Shown here piece by piece: positions 8,955 to 16,641 of a stretch of 64,000 nucleotides of DNA (its first letter is position 1; each line of letters begins with the position of its first letter). The position numbers and the translations under genes are program-made. Below the pieces are notes generated by a model. It made no database searches and was not told the origin of the DNA. It was given only the letters and a program-made list of their open reading frames with translations. The DNA is from JAAYCI01 sp964369525 (lineage in GTDB: Bacteria > Bacillota > Clostridia > Oscillospirales > Ruminococcaceae). Location: the NCBI GenBank assembly GCA_964369525.1, contig CAYJEW010000002.1, forward strand, positions 1 through 64,000. The letters are read 5' to 3'.

Positions 8955-9962
8955 GTGGAACAAGCAGAGCGAAAGCAACGCGTTTTTAGTGGAATTCAGC
9001 CCTCGGGTACATTTACGCTGGGCAATTATGTGGGGGCGGTGCGCCACTGGGCGCCACTGCAAGAGCAGTACGATTGCCTATACAGCGTGGTTAACATGCA
9101 CGCTATTACGGTGAAACAAAACGGCGCACAGCTTAGGCGTGCTACATACGAGGCAGCGGCGCTACTTTTGGCTTCGGGTATAGACCCTCAGCAGAGCATT
9201 ATATTTGTGCAAAGTCAGGTACCACAGCATGCAGAGCTTGCTTGGGTACTGGCATGCAACACCATGTTTGGCGAGCTTTCGCGCATGACACAGTTTAAAG
9301 ATAAAAGCAAAAAGCATGCCGAGAATATAAACGGTGGGTTGTTTACCTACCCCATTTTGATGGCGGCAGATATACTGCTGTACAACGCAAACCTTGTGCC
9401 GGTGGGCATAGATCAAAAACAGCATGTAGAGCTTTCACGAGATATTGCACAGCGCTTCAACAGTAGCTACTCCGATACCTTTGCTGTGCCGCAGCCGCTT
9501 ATATCGGGTGTGGGGGCAAAGGTGATGAGCCTGCAAAACCCCACTGCAAAGATGAGCAAAAGTGACGAGAACGAAAACAGCTATATCTCCATGACCGACA
9601 CGCCGCAGGTTATTGAGCGCAAGTTTAAGCGCGCGGTTACCGACAGCGAGGGCGAGGTGCGCCGTGACGAGCAAAACAAGCCGGGCGTATCCAACCTAAT
9701 GACCATATACGGCATTATGACAGGCAAGGACGACGACACCATTGAAAAAGAGTTTGCAGGCGGCGGCTACGGCGACTTTAAGCTGGCGGTAGCTCAGAGC
9801 GTTATAGATGTGTTCACGCCGATACAGGCAGAGTACGAGAAGATACTGAAAGACACAGCACAGCTTGAAAAAACGCTAGCGCAAGGCGCCGAACGTGCGC
9901 AGGCCCTAGCCGCAAGAACGCTGGCCAAGGTGTATAAAAAGGTTGGCTTTGCGCAGTTTTAA
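8955..9962 (+). CDS. trpS: Tryptophanyl-tRNA synthetase
   Basis: Class Ic aminoacyl-tRNA synthetase charging tRNA-Trp. The 335 residues are standard for bacterial TrpRS. It opens with F-S-G-I-Q-P-S-G-T-F-T-L-G-N-Y, the HIGH-equivalent region, and has K-M-S-K-S at 199-203. GTG 8955 follows GAAAGGGG. It is monocistronic with its own promoter at 8883-8911. No T-box fits in the 140-base gap upstream, so tryptophan-dependent control of that kind is unlikely. Confidence 0.95.
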   Translation: MEQAERKQRVFSGIQPSGTFTLGNYVGAVRHWAPLQEQYDCLYSVVNMHAITVKQNGAQLRRATYEAAALLLASGIDPQQSIIFVQSQVPQHAELAWVLACNTMFGELSRMTQFKDKSKKHAENINGGLFTYPILMAADILLYNANLVPVGIDQKQHVELSRDIAQRFNSSYSDTFAVPQPLISGVGAKVMSLQNPTAKMSKSDENENSYISMTDTPQVIERKFKRAVTDSEGEVRRDEQNKPGVSNLMTIYGIMTGKDDDTIEKEFAGGGYGDFKLAVAQSVIDVFTPIQAEYEKILKDTAQLEKTLAQGAERAQALAARTLAKVYKKVGFAQF

Positions 9963-10119
9963 GGTATAAGAGCACCGTGTGCGCCCTTTGGCAGGGCTAT
10001 GTTTGGTGGGTTTTTGCCTATTTATTTTTTGTTTTGTATCGGCAAAAACAGCTAGCGGGGTCAGTACAATCGGTGTATTGCAAACCCTGAGCAAAACCCA
10101 ATAAAGTTTAAGGCCCAAA

Positions 10120-10164
10120 AAATACTTAAAAAATATTAAAAAAACCACCCCTAAAAGGGGTGGT
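10120..10164 (-). terminator. Intrinsic terminator of the XRE regulator gene
   Basis: ACCACCCCT (10144-10152) and AGGGGTGGT (10156-10164) form a GC-rich stem with a 3-base loop. Read on the minus strand it is followed by a run of six T and further T-rich sequence. On the plus strand no T-run follows directly. Confidence 0.85.
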
Positions 10165-10181
10165 GCAGATTTTATTTGTAT

Positions 10182-10910
10182 TTATTTATGGGTTTTTACA
10201 GGCTTTTCGCCACTACTGCCTGGCGATATACGCTCTTCGCTGGTTTTAATAAGGTTCAGCAGGCTGGTGGCGTATAGGGGGTAGTCTTTGCCCAGCGTCT
10301 CGGTGGTCATGGTGAAGGCAGAGTTGTCTTTAAACGGTGCGCCAAGGCCAATATCTTCGCCGGCTAAAATAGCGTCTACATTTGCCTCGGCAATGTTCAT
10401 GGCACTGCGGGAGTAACCCGCCCACACAACGTCGGGTACACGAAACAGACTGCTTGTATTTTTAGGGCCGCTGTGGTGCAGCAGGCGGAACATCTTGTAC
10501 ACCGACACCATCAAAAACCCGCTTATCTCGCTAACAAGAGCGGTGTTTGGGCAGGCGGAAAGTTTGTCGTAAAGAATATTCAAGCTGTTGCTTATCAGCT
10601 TACGGTTCAAGGTGGGTAGCACACTGCCGCGATAGATGCCGTCTTTAGAGGCGAGTGCGTCGGGCGCAGGGATGTCGTCTACCGTGAGGGTTAGGCCGCT
10701 ACGCTCGGCACTGCGGCCAAGCAGGTAGTCGCAAGAAACGCCGTAGTAATCGGCGGCGCGCACAACAAAATCCAGCCCGCATTCGCGGATGCCTTTTTCG
10801 TAGTGGCTTAGCAAGGCCTGAGACACGCCCAGCTCTTCGGCGGCTTTCTTTTGGGTTGTGCCGCGCTCTTTGCGCAGCAGGGTGATAATTCGGCTAAACT
10901 GAGTTGGCAT
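10182..10910 (-). CDS. XRE-family transcriptional regulator
   Basis: About 242 residues. The N-terminal 65 residues are a helix-turn-helix domain (Q-K-K-A-A-E-E-L-G-V-S-Q-A-L-L-S-H-Y-E-K-G), continuing with the C-D-Y-L-L-G-R sequence typical of Firmicutes XRE proteins. The remaining 175 residues form an alpha-helical region I do not recognise. ATG 10910 is preferred over GTG 10955, which lacks a ribosome site. The upstream palindrome at 10982-10998 is a plausible operator. It is a single gene with its own terminator; targets unknown. Confidence 0.82.
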   Translation of the reverse strand: MPTQFSRIITLLRKERGTTQKKAAEELGVSQALLSHYEKGIRECGLDFVVRAADYYGVSCDYLLGRSAERSGLTLTVDDIPAPDALASKDGIYRGSVLPTLNRKLISNSLNILYDKLSACPNTALVSEISGFLMVSVYKMFRLLHHSGPKNTSSLFRVPDVVWAGYSRSAMNIAEANVDAILAGEDIGLGAPFKDNSAFTMTTETLGKDYPLYATSLLNLIKTSEERISPGSSGEKPVKTHK

Positions 10911-10981
10911 ACAATTAAATACCCCTACATATTTTATAGTAGAAACTACCGCCACGGTTGTTGTTTTGTTTGGTGACCCAC

Positions 10982-10998
10982 ATTTACTTGATGTAAAT
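10982..10998. promoter_or_regulatory. Palindrome upstream of the XRE gene, candidate operator
   Basis: ATTTAC-TTGAT-GTAAAT is a perfect 6-bp inverted repeat 72 bp upstream of the XRE start and between it and the divergent histidine phosphatase gene. Position and size suit an XRE dimer site; binding is inferred. Confidence 0.45.
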
Positions 10999-11163
10999 TA
11001 TAGTAAAACAAAAACAATTTGTAAATATACGAAAATAAAAAAAACATGGCCAAAACATGTGTAAAATGACGATAACGTGAAAATTGTCGCAACATATGCT
11101 AAATAGGCAAATTTACTTCGCAAAATATAGTGGTGTGCACCGCAAAAATAAAGGAGATTTTTT

Positions 11164-11793
11164 GTGAAAAATTATAAATTACATTTAATTCGGCATGGAC
11201 TAACGCAGGGAAATATAGACGGGCTTTATGTGGGCGGAGGCATGGATATGCCGCTGGTGGAACAAGGCGTAGAGCAGCTGCACCAAATGAAGCAGATGTA
11301 CCGCTACCCAAATGTGGGGCTTGTGTTTGCCTCGCCCATGTTGCGTGCACTGCAAACGGCAGAGATATTGTATCCCGACGTGTCGGAAAAGCTAATTTTG
11401 GAGGATTTGCGCGAGTTTAAATTTGGTGAGTTTGAAGGCAAAAGCGCAATTGAGGTTATGGAAGATGGGCGCATGGCGAGCGTTTTGGACCCTGCAAGCG
11501 ACTTTAGCCCAAAAGGCGGCGAGAGCGGCAGCCAGTTTGCCGAGCGCACCGGGCGCGCGCTTTTGGCCATGCTGGAGCATCAGGCAAAACACGGAATTAC
11601 CGAGGCCGCATGTGTGGCACACGGCGGGGTGATACTGTCTATGCTTAGCCAGTATGCTATGCCCAAGCGGCCGTACTATGAATGGATGAGCGATAACGGC
11701 GCAGGCTTTAGTGTGCAGGCCAGTGCGGCCATGCTGATGCGAGACCAAATGGTAGAGGCTATAGATATATTACCTTTTGGATACAGCAGATAA
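11164..11793 (+). CDS. Histidine phosphatase family protein, possibly alpha-ribazole phosphatase
   Basis: Phosphoglycerate-mutase-fold phosphatase of 209 residues. The catalytic motif L-I-R-H-G-L-T at the N-terminus gives the phospho-accepting His, and the second His is in C-V-A-H-G-G-V. It starts at GTG 11164 after AAAGGAG. The next gene is a CobO-type corrinoid adenosyltransferase, so a CobC role (dephosphorylating alpha-ribazole phosphate in cobalamin assembly) is plausible, but many general phosphatases look the same. The family call is firm; the specific substrate is an inference from context. Confidence 0.8.
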   Translation: MKNYKLHLIRHGLTQGNIDGLYVGGGMDMPLVEQGVEQLHQMKQMYRYPNVGLVFASPMLRALQTAEILYPDVSEKLILEDLREFKFGEFEGKSAIEVMEDGRMASVLDPASDFSPKGGESGSQFAERTGRALLAMLEHQAKHGITEAACVAHGGVILSMLSQYAMPKRPYYEWMSDNGAGFSVQASAAMLMRDQMVEAIDILPFGYSR

Positions 11794-11856
11794 ATGGTTA
11801 ATCAACCGGCGGTGCAAAGCAGACTGCAAGCACCCAAAAGAAAAGAGGCTGATGGA

Positions 11857-12375
11857 ATGAAACAGGGCTGTGTGCATGTGTATACCGGTGACGGAAAAGG
11901 CAAAACAACAGCATCGGTGGGCCTTGCGGTGCGTGCTGTGGGGCAGGGGCTAAATGTTGGATTTTTCCAGTTTTTGAAGAGCGGCATTTCGGGCGAGGTT
12001 GTAGCGCTGGCACAGCTTGGGGTAGAGGTGTTTTCGCCGCAGGCAGGTAGCAAGTTTGTGTGGGAGATGAACGAGGGCGAGCGCGCCGCCTGCGCCGAGC
12101 TACAGCAAAACACGCTGGAGCGCGCGATGGCAATGATGGGCGAGCTGGACCTATTGATATTAGACGAGGTAGTGTGCGCTATAGACGTAGGCATGCTAAG
12201 CGAAAAAGAGCTGTTGCGGCTTATAGAAAACCGCCCGCAGGAGCTGGAGCTTGTTATCACAGGGCGTGGGGCAAGCGAAGAGATTATGCAGCTGGCCGAT
12301 TACGTTACCGAGATGGTAAAACATGCCCACCCGTACGACCAAGGGCACAAAGCACGCAGTGGAATAGAGTATTAA
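11857..12375 (+). CDS. cobO: Cob(I)yrinic acid a,c-diamide adenosyltransferase (CobO/BtuR type)
   Basis: Transfers the 5'-deoxyadenosyl group of ATP to cob(I)alamin-type corrinoids. About 172 residues, matching CobO/BtuR. The P-loop T-G-D-G-K-G-K-T-T is at about residues 10-18, followed by the D-L-L-I-L-D-E-V segment and a C-terminal H-P-Y-D-Q-G-H-K-A-R-x-G-I-E-Y block typical of the family. The frame is open from ATG 11794, but ATG 11857 gives the canonical N-terminus. It follows the histidine phosphatase directly, probably co-transcribed. Confidence 0.88.
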   Translation: MKQGCVHVYTGDGKGKTTASVGLAVRAVGQGLNVGFFQFLKSGISGEVVALAQLGVEVFSPQAGSKFVWEMNEGERAACAELQQNTLERAMAMMGELDLLILDEVVCAIDVGMLSEKELLRLIENRPQELELVITGRGASEEIMQLADYVTEMVKHAHPYDQGHKARSGIEY

Positions 12376-12393
12376 TTTAATAGTAAAAAATAT

Positions 12394-12436
12394 AAACAAA
12401 CAAGCCATCGCTAAAGCAGCGATGGCTTGTTTGTTT
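12394..12436. terminator. Bidirectional terminator, cobO and ABC permease
   Basis: A perfect 19-bp inverted repeat (12394-12412 and 12418-12436) with a 5-base loop. A-rich and T-rich outer arms give T-runs on both strands, fitting the convergent genes on either side. Confidence 0.88.
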
Positions 12437-12447
12437 ATTAGGAGGAG

Positions 12448-13323
12448 TTATTCTAAATTAAGCTGTTTTGTAAACAGATAGCGGGTAATAAGATAGTGTA
12501 TGGCAATGGGCGCAAGGGAGACAAACCCAAGTATAAGGCCGTATGCCCAAAACATGGTAAGGAAGTTGCGCAGGGTGTCTAGCGGGTTGCGCTCAATTAG
12601 ATTTTCGATGTAGTTCATTATTAGATAGCTGTTATTTGTTAAAAAGGTGGACAGGGTGGCAACAAGAGGTACGTTTAGCAGGTTTTGTATCTGGCCTATT
12701 ACAAAGTAGGCCACAACAGAGCCCACAATGCGGTTTTTGAAAAGGCGGCCGCCAAGCGCTATGGCAAGATAGGTATACAAAAGCGATATGATGGAGGACA
12801 GGATGATGATGAATACAACGTAGCCAATGCCGGAGGCGATGATGTCGGGCGGCAGGGTGGCCAGCGAGATGTTTTGGTTTATACTTGTGCCCAAAAAGTC
12901 GAACGAACTGGTGTTAAACGGGGTAATAAAGATTAAATGCGCTTCCGGAACAAATATAAACCCGCAGATAATAGCAACAATAGCACTTATGAGAATGTAG
13001 ATGGTGCTTGTTAAAAGGCGGCTTATCAAGAGCGCATCGATGCCAACAGGCAGTGTGAAGTGCAGGTAGGCCTCGTTTGACACCATGCTTTGATAAAAGC
13101 GAACTATGGAAAACACAAACGTAAGCACAGGGATGCACCACAAAAGTATGAGGCCGTATGACGAGGCAAGCGCCGAAAGAATTATGGCAATAGGCTCCCA
13201 CATATACTCAGAGATAAACAGAATAAAGCGGCTTACAAGTGATGAGATGAGCGCAAACGCAAAAAACGGAATAAGCAGGCGGTTGGCACTGCGAAACTCG
13301 TATTTCATAATTCGTGCTAGCAT
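12448..13323 (-). CDS. ABC transporter permease of the GntR-linked operon
   Basis: 291 residues with about six membrane segments and no recognised soluble domain, fitting the ABC-2/YtrC-like permease type. ATG 13323 has GGGAGG eight bases upstream and overlaps the end of the ATPase gene by 7 bases, so the two are coupled. With the ATPase and the YtrA-like GntR regulator it forms a typical Firmicutes GntR-ATPase-permease operon, often induced by cell-envelope stress or antimicrobial peptides. Substrate not known. Confidence 0.82.
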   Translation of the reverse strand: MLARIMKYEFRSANRLLIPFFAFALISSLVSRFILFISEYMWEPIAIILSALASSYGLILLWCIPVLTFVFSIVRFYQSMVSNEAYLHFTLPVGIDALLISRLLTSTIYILISAIVAIICGFIFVPEAHLIFITPFNTSSFDFLGTSINQNISLATLPPDIIASGIGYVVFIIILSSIISLLYTYLAIALGGRLFKNRIVGSVVAYFVIGQIQNLLNVPLVATLSTFLTNNSYLIMNYIENLIERNPLDTLRNFLTMFWAYGLILGFVSLAPIAIHYLITRYLFTKQLNLE

Positions 13324-14021
13324 TTGTACACCTCCCTAAAAAGAGCATCTATGCTCATGCCGTGGGCCTCGCGAACTTGGTCGGCTGCGCCGTGCAGGTA
13401 CACAGCACCGCCGGCTAAAAACACAACGCTGTCCAGCACACGCTCTATGTCGGAAATGAGGTGGGTGGAGATGATAACAGTGGAGTTTTCGCTGTAGTTT
13501 GTAATGATGGTGTTTAAAATAAAGTCGCGTGCGGCAGGGTCTACCCCGCCTATTGGCTCGTCTAGCAGGTACAGCTCGGCCTGGCGGCTCATGGTTAGCA
13601 CCAGCTGCATCTTTTCGCGCATGCCCTTGCTCATGGTTTTTAGCGGCATGTTGCGAACAAGCCCTAAGCTGTGTAGCATGTCGAGCGCTTTGTTGTACTG
13701 AAAATCGGCGTAGAAATCTTTGAAGTAATCAATAAGGTCGCCTGCGCGCATCCAGTTTGGCAGATAGTCGCGGTCGGGCATATAGCTTACCCTTGCTTTT
13801 GTGAGGGGGCTGGGGGGTGAATTTGTTACCAAAATTTCGCCGCTAGTGGGCGTTAGAAGGCCGCTTGTTAGCTTTAGCAGCGTTGTTTTACCGCTGCCGT
13901 TTGGGCCTAAAAGCCCCACAATTTGGCCACGTGGTATGTCTAAGTTTAAATTAGATAAAACCGCAGGGCCGTTTTTGCGGTACTGCTTGGTGAGCCCGCG
14001 GCAACTAAGTACGCTTATCAT
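13317..14021 (-). CDS. ABC transporter ATP-binding protein
   Basis: Single NBD of 234 residues. It shows Walker A G-P-N-G-S-G-K-T-T, a signature altered to T-M-S-K-G-M-R-E-K, and Walker B Y-L-L-D-E-P. The L-S-K-G-M-R type signature is usual in the ABC-2 exporter ATPases of this kind. It overlaps the GntR gene by ATGA (14018-14021) and the permease by 7 bases, so all three are co-translated. Confidence 0.9.
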   Translation of the reverse strand: MISVLSCRGLTKQYRKNGPAVLSNLNLDIPRGQIVGLLGPNGSGKTTLLKLTSGLLTPTSGEILVTNSPPSPLTKARVSYMPDRDYLPNWMRAGDLIDYFKDFYADFQYNKALDMLHSLGLVRNMPLKTMSKGMREKMQLVLTMSRQAELYLLDEPIGGVDPAARDFILNTIITNYSENSTVIISTHLISDIERVLDSVVFLAGGAVYLHGAADQVREAHGMSIDALFREVYKC

Positions 14022-14401
14022 GTTGATTCCTCCTTTGCGATAATGGCCTTGGGTGCATTTACATACGAGGTAATTTCGGCCTGGGTGCAGCCCAGCGCAT
14101 ACATGCTTTGCCGATATTTTTCGGTGAGCTCGCCTGCCAGCTGGGCACGCAGGGCGGTGATTTTTGTAGCATCATCTGTTACAAAACGCCCGCTGGTGCG
14201 CTGAGAGTACACAAGGCCACGCACCTCCAGCGCCGCCAGCGCACGCTGCATTGTGTTTGGGTTTACTCCGGCGCTCTGCGCCAGCTCGCGCACGCCGGGC
14301 AGTCTTGCAGAGGGCGGGTATTCGCCGGTAATTATGGCGCGCTCCATATGCTCAATAAGCTGGGAGTAAATAGGGCGCTCGGCGTCGAATGTCCATTCCA
14401 A
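14018..14401 (-). CDS. GntR-family regulator, YtrA subfamily
   Basis: About 127 residues. The N-terminal winged helix (P-I-Y-S-Q-L ... L-P-G-V-R-E-L-A ... V-N-P-N-T-M-Q-R-A) is followed by a short C-terminal tail without an effector domain, the YtrA subfamily layout. The frame extends to 14425, but the start is taken as TTG 14401, which has AGAAAGGAG six bases before it. First gene of an operon with an ABC ATPase and permease, read from the promoter at 14466-14494. These regulators normally repress their own operon. Confidence 0.87.
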   Translation of the reverse strand: MEWTFDAERPIYSQLIEHMERAIITGEYPPSARLPGVRELAQSAGVNPNTMQRALAALEVRGLVYSQRTSGRFVTDDATKITALRAQLAGELTEKYRQSMYALGCTQAEITSYVNAPKAIIAKEEST

Positions 14402-14465
14402 GGGTAGCTCCTTTCTTCGAACCAAGAGAGGGTCGACTGTGTGATTGTATTAGGTCGATAGAACA

Positions 14466-14494
14466 ATAATACACCATGCATGTGAAGGTGTCAA
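14466..14494 (-). promoter_or_regulatory. Promoter of the GntR-ABC operon
   Basis: On the minus strand TTGACA (14494-14489), 17 bases, TATTAT (14471-14466): a near-perfect vegetative promoter about 65 bases before the GntR start. Confidence 0.75.
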
Positions 14495-14668
14495 GCGCAG
14501 AGGTGAAAAATTATATTGATCGGGTTTGTAAAATTTATGTTTACGTTGTGTTAAAACGGCGGGCGGAGGCTGTGTGCTGTAGGCAGGGCAGGTAAAAATG
14601 CACATAGATTAATGGAAAAAAAGGTAGTAGGCGTGGGCGGCAAAATAGGCGAGTTAGCGCTAGCTTAT

Positions 14669-14702
14669 TTGATTTTATTGTGTAAGTATGGCACAATAAA
14701 AT
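14669..14702 (+). promoter_or_regulatory. Candidate promoter and operator of the second ABC pair
   Basis: TTGATT (14669-14674), 17 bases, CACAAT (14692-14697). A perfect 11-bp inverted repeat, ATTTTATTGTG (14672-14682) and CACAATAAAAT (14692-14702), covers the whole promoter. It looks like a repressor site; the cognate regulator is not obvious, although the divergent GntR protein is a candidate. Confidence 0.5.
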
Positions 14703-14757
14703 AGACAGCGGCCGCAGTGTACAGGTACAAAAATAGCGAAGGGTAGGTGCATTTAAA

Positions 14758-16641
14758 TTGTTAAAGGATAATAAACACACAACAAAAGAACAGAATGCGC
14801 TTACGTTTATATTTAGTAATGCAGGCGGCAAAAAGATATGGATGTTACTGGCGGTGTTGGCGGCGGCGGTTAGCATATCGGCAAGCTATATGGGCCCGCA
14901 GGTTATACGCTTTACGGTGGACAGCATTATAGGCGAAGATACGGCCTCGCTACCGCAGTATGCGCTAAATATAATAGAAGCGCTGGGCGGCAGAGAGGTG
15001 CTGAGGGCTAATATTATGTGGTGTGCCGGCGGGGTAATGGCCTTTGCGGGTATTGCGGCTATTTTTAACTTTTTGTCGCGCACCTCGATGAGCATTGGTA
15101 CCGAGAGGTTCTGCAAGGCACTGCGCCAGCGGCTGTTTAGCCATGTGCAGTATCTGCCGTTTAAGTGGCAGGTGGAAAACCAAACAGGCGATATTATTCA
15201 GCGATGCACGTCCGACCTTGATGTGGTGCGCGATTTTATGGCCAACCAGTTTTTAGAGGTGTTGCGCACCGTTATACTAATATGTGTTGCGCTAACACTT
15301 ATGTTTAGCATGAACCTACAGCTGGCGCTAGTGGCTTTTGCATTTATACCTATCATAGGCACATACTCTATTATTTTTTACAGGCTGGTAGGCAAACGCT
15401 TTTTGGCGGCAGACGAGGCCGAGGGCGAGCTGACGGTAAACGTGCAGGAAAACCTAACAGGGGTTAGGGTTGTGCGTGCGTTTGGGCGCGAGCGCAACGA
15501 GCTGGCACGTTTTGATGCGAACAATAACTTTTTTGCCAACCTTTGGCTAAAGCTTGGGCACACGCTGTCTATATACTGGGGAATTGGCGATATTGCCACG
15601 GGTATGCAGATATTTTCGGTGGTGTTGGTGGGCGCTGTTTTTGCGGCAAACGACACCATTACGCTTGGGGAGTATCTTGTGTTTGTGGGCTACAACCAAA
15701 GCCTTGCTTGGCCTGTGCGCACGCTGGGCCGCACGCTTAGCGAGATGAGCAAAACGGGAGTTTCGGCCACACGCATACAGCAGGTGCTGGACGCAGAGCC
15801 GGAGCCAAGTGAGCCGCAGGCGCAGCAGCCAGAGCTAAATGGTGATATCCGTTTTGAGAATGTGACGTTTGCATACGAGCACCAGCCGGTGCTGAAGGAT
15901 TTGTCTTTTACTATAAAAAAAGGTAGCACATTTGGAATTTTGGGCGCTACAGGTAGCGGCAAAAGCACAATAACATATCTTTTAAACCGATTGTATGACC
16001 TGCCAAGCGGTTTTGGCAATATATGGTATGGCGACACCGAAATTAGGCAGATAGACCGATATTATCTGAGGCGCAACGTGGGGCTGGTGCTACAAGAGCC
16101 GTTTTTGTTTTCTAAATCAATAGAGGAAAATATTGCGATAACCGATGACGACGATCGCCTTGACCACCCGCGTATCCGTAGGGCGGCAGGCGTTGCGGCG
16201 GTGGACGAGGCTATAAACGATTTTGCACAAGGCTACGAAACGGTGGTGGGCGAGCGAGGGGTTACGCTATCGGGTGGGCAGAAACAGCGAGTGGCCATTG
16301 CACGCACGCTTATGCTTAAAGCGCCCGTGATGGTGTTTGACGACAGCATGAGCGCTGTAGACCTTGAAACCGACGCAAAAATACGCGCGGCACTGCGCAC
16401 AGACACCCAGAGCGCTACTGTTATTTTAATTAGCCATCGCATAAATACGCTGATGGCAGCAGACACCATTATGGTGCTGGAGGACGGCAGGCTGGCAGAC
16501 ATAGGCACACATGCCGAGCTGATAGCACGGGAGGGTTTGTATAAGCGTATTTATGATATGCAAAGCGAAGCGGCCGAGGCAGGCACTGGCATGCCGCAGC
16601 AGCCAGCGGCTGACCAGCCCGAAGGGGGTGTGGCGAGATGA
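14758..16641 (+). CDS. ABC exporter half-transporter, degenerate Walker B subunit (second pair)
   Basis: 627-residue membrane-NBD fusion. It starts at TTG 14758 with AGGTG eight bases upstream. Walker A GATGSGKST starts near 396, the signature L-S-G-G-Q is intact, and Walker B ends F-D-D (528-529), lacking the catalytic Glu. It overlaps the next gene by ATGA (16638-16641). The same division of labour appears in the first pair at 4159-8312, but this protein lacks the long external insert. Probably a multidrug or peptide exporter subunit. Confidence 0.88.
   Translation: MLKDNKHTTKEQNALTFIFSNAGGKKIWMLLAVLAAAVSISASYMGPQVIRFTVDSIIGEDTASLPQYALNIIEALGGREVLRANIMWCAGGVMAFAGIAAIFNFLSRTSMSIGTERFCKALRQRLFSHVQYLPFKWQVENQTGDIIQRCTSDLDVVRDFMANQFLEVLRTVILICVALTLMFSMNLQLALVAFAFIPIIGTYSIIFYRLVGKRFLAADEAEGELTVNVQENLTGVRVVRAFGRERNELARFDANNNFFANLWLKLGHTLSIYWGIGDIATGMQIFSVVLVGAVFAANDTITLGEYLVFVGYNQSLAWPVRTLGRTLSEMSKTGVSATRIQQVLDAEPEPSEPQAQQPELNGDIRFENVTFAYEHQPVLKDLSFTIKKGSTFGILGATGSGKSTITYLLNRLYDLPSGFGNIWYGDTEIRQIDRYYLRRNVGLVLQEPFLFSKSIEENIAITDDDDRLDHPRIRRAAGVAAVDEAINDFAQGYETVVGERGVTLSGGQKQRVAIARTLMLKAPVMVFDDSMSAVDLETDAKIRAALRTDTQSATVILISHRINTLMAADTIMVLEDGRLADIGTHAELIAREGLYKRIYDMQSEAAEAGTGMPQQPAADQPEGGVAR

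Larger units (their letters stand above)
14402..14757. other. Intergenic region between divergent GntR and ABC operons
   Basis: Holds the GntR operon promoter (14466-14494) and, on the plus strand, a candidate promoter with an inverted repeat at 14669-14702 for the ABC pair. The rest shows no gene. Confidence 0.6.
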
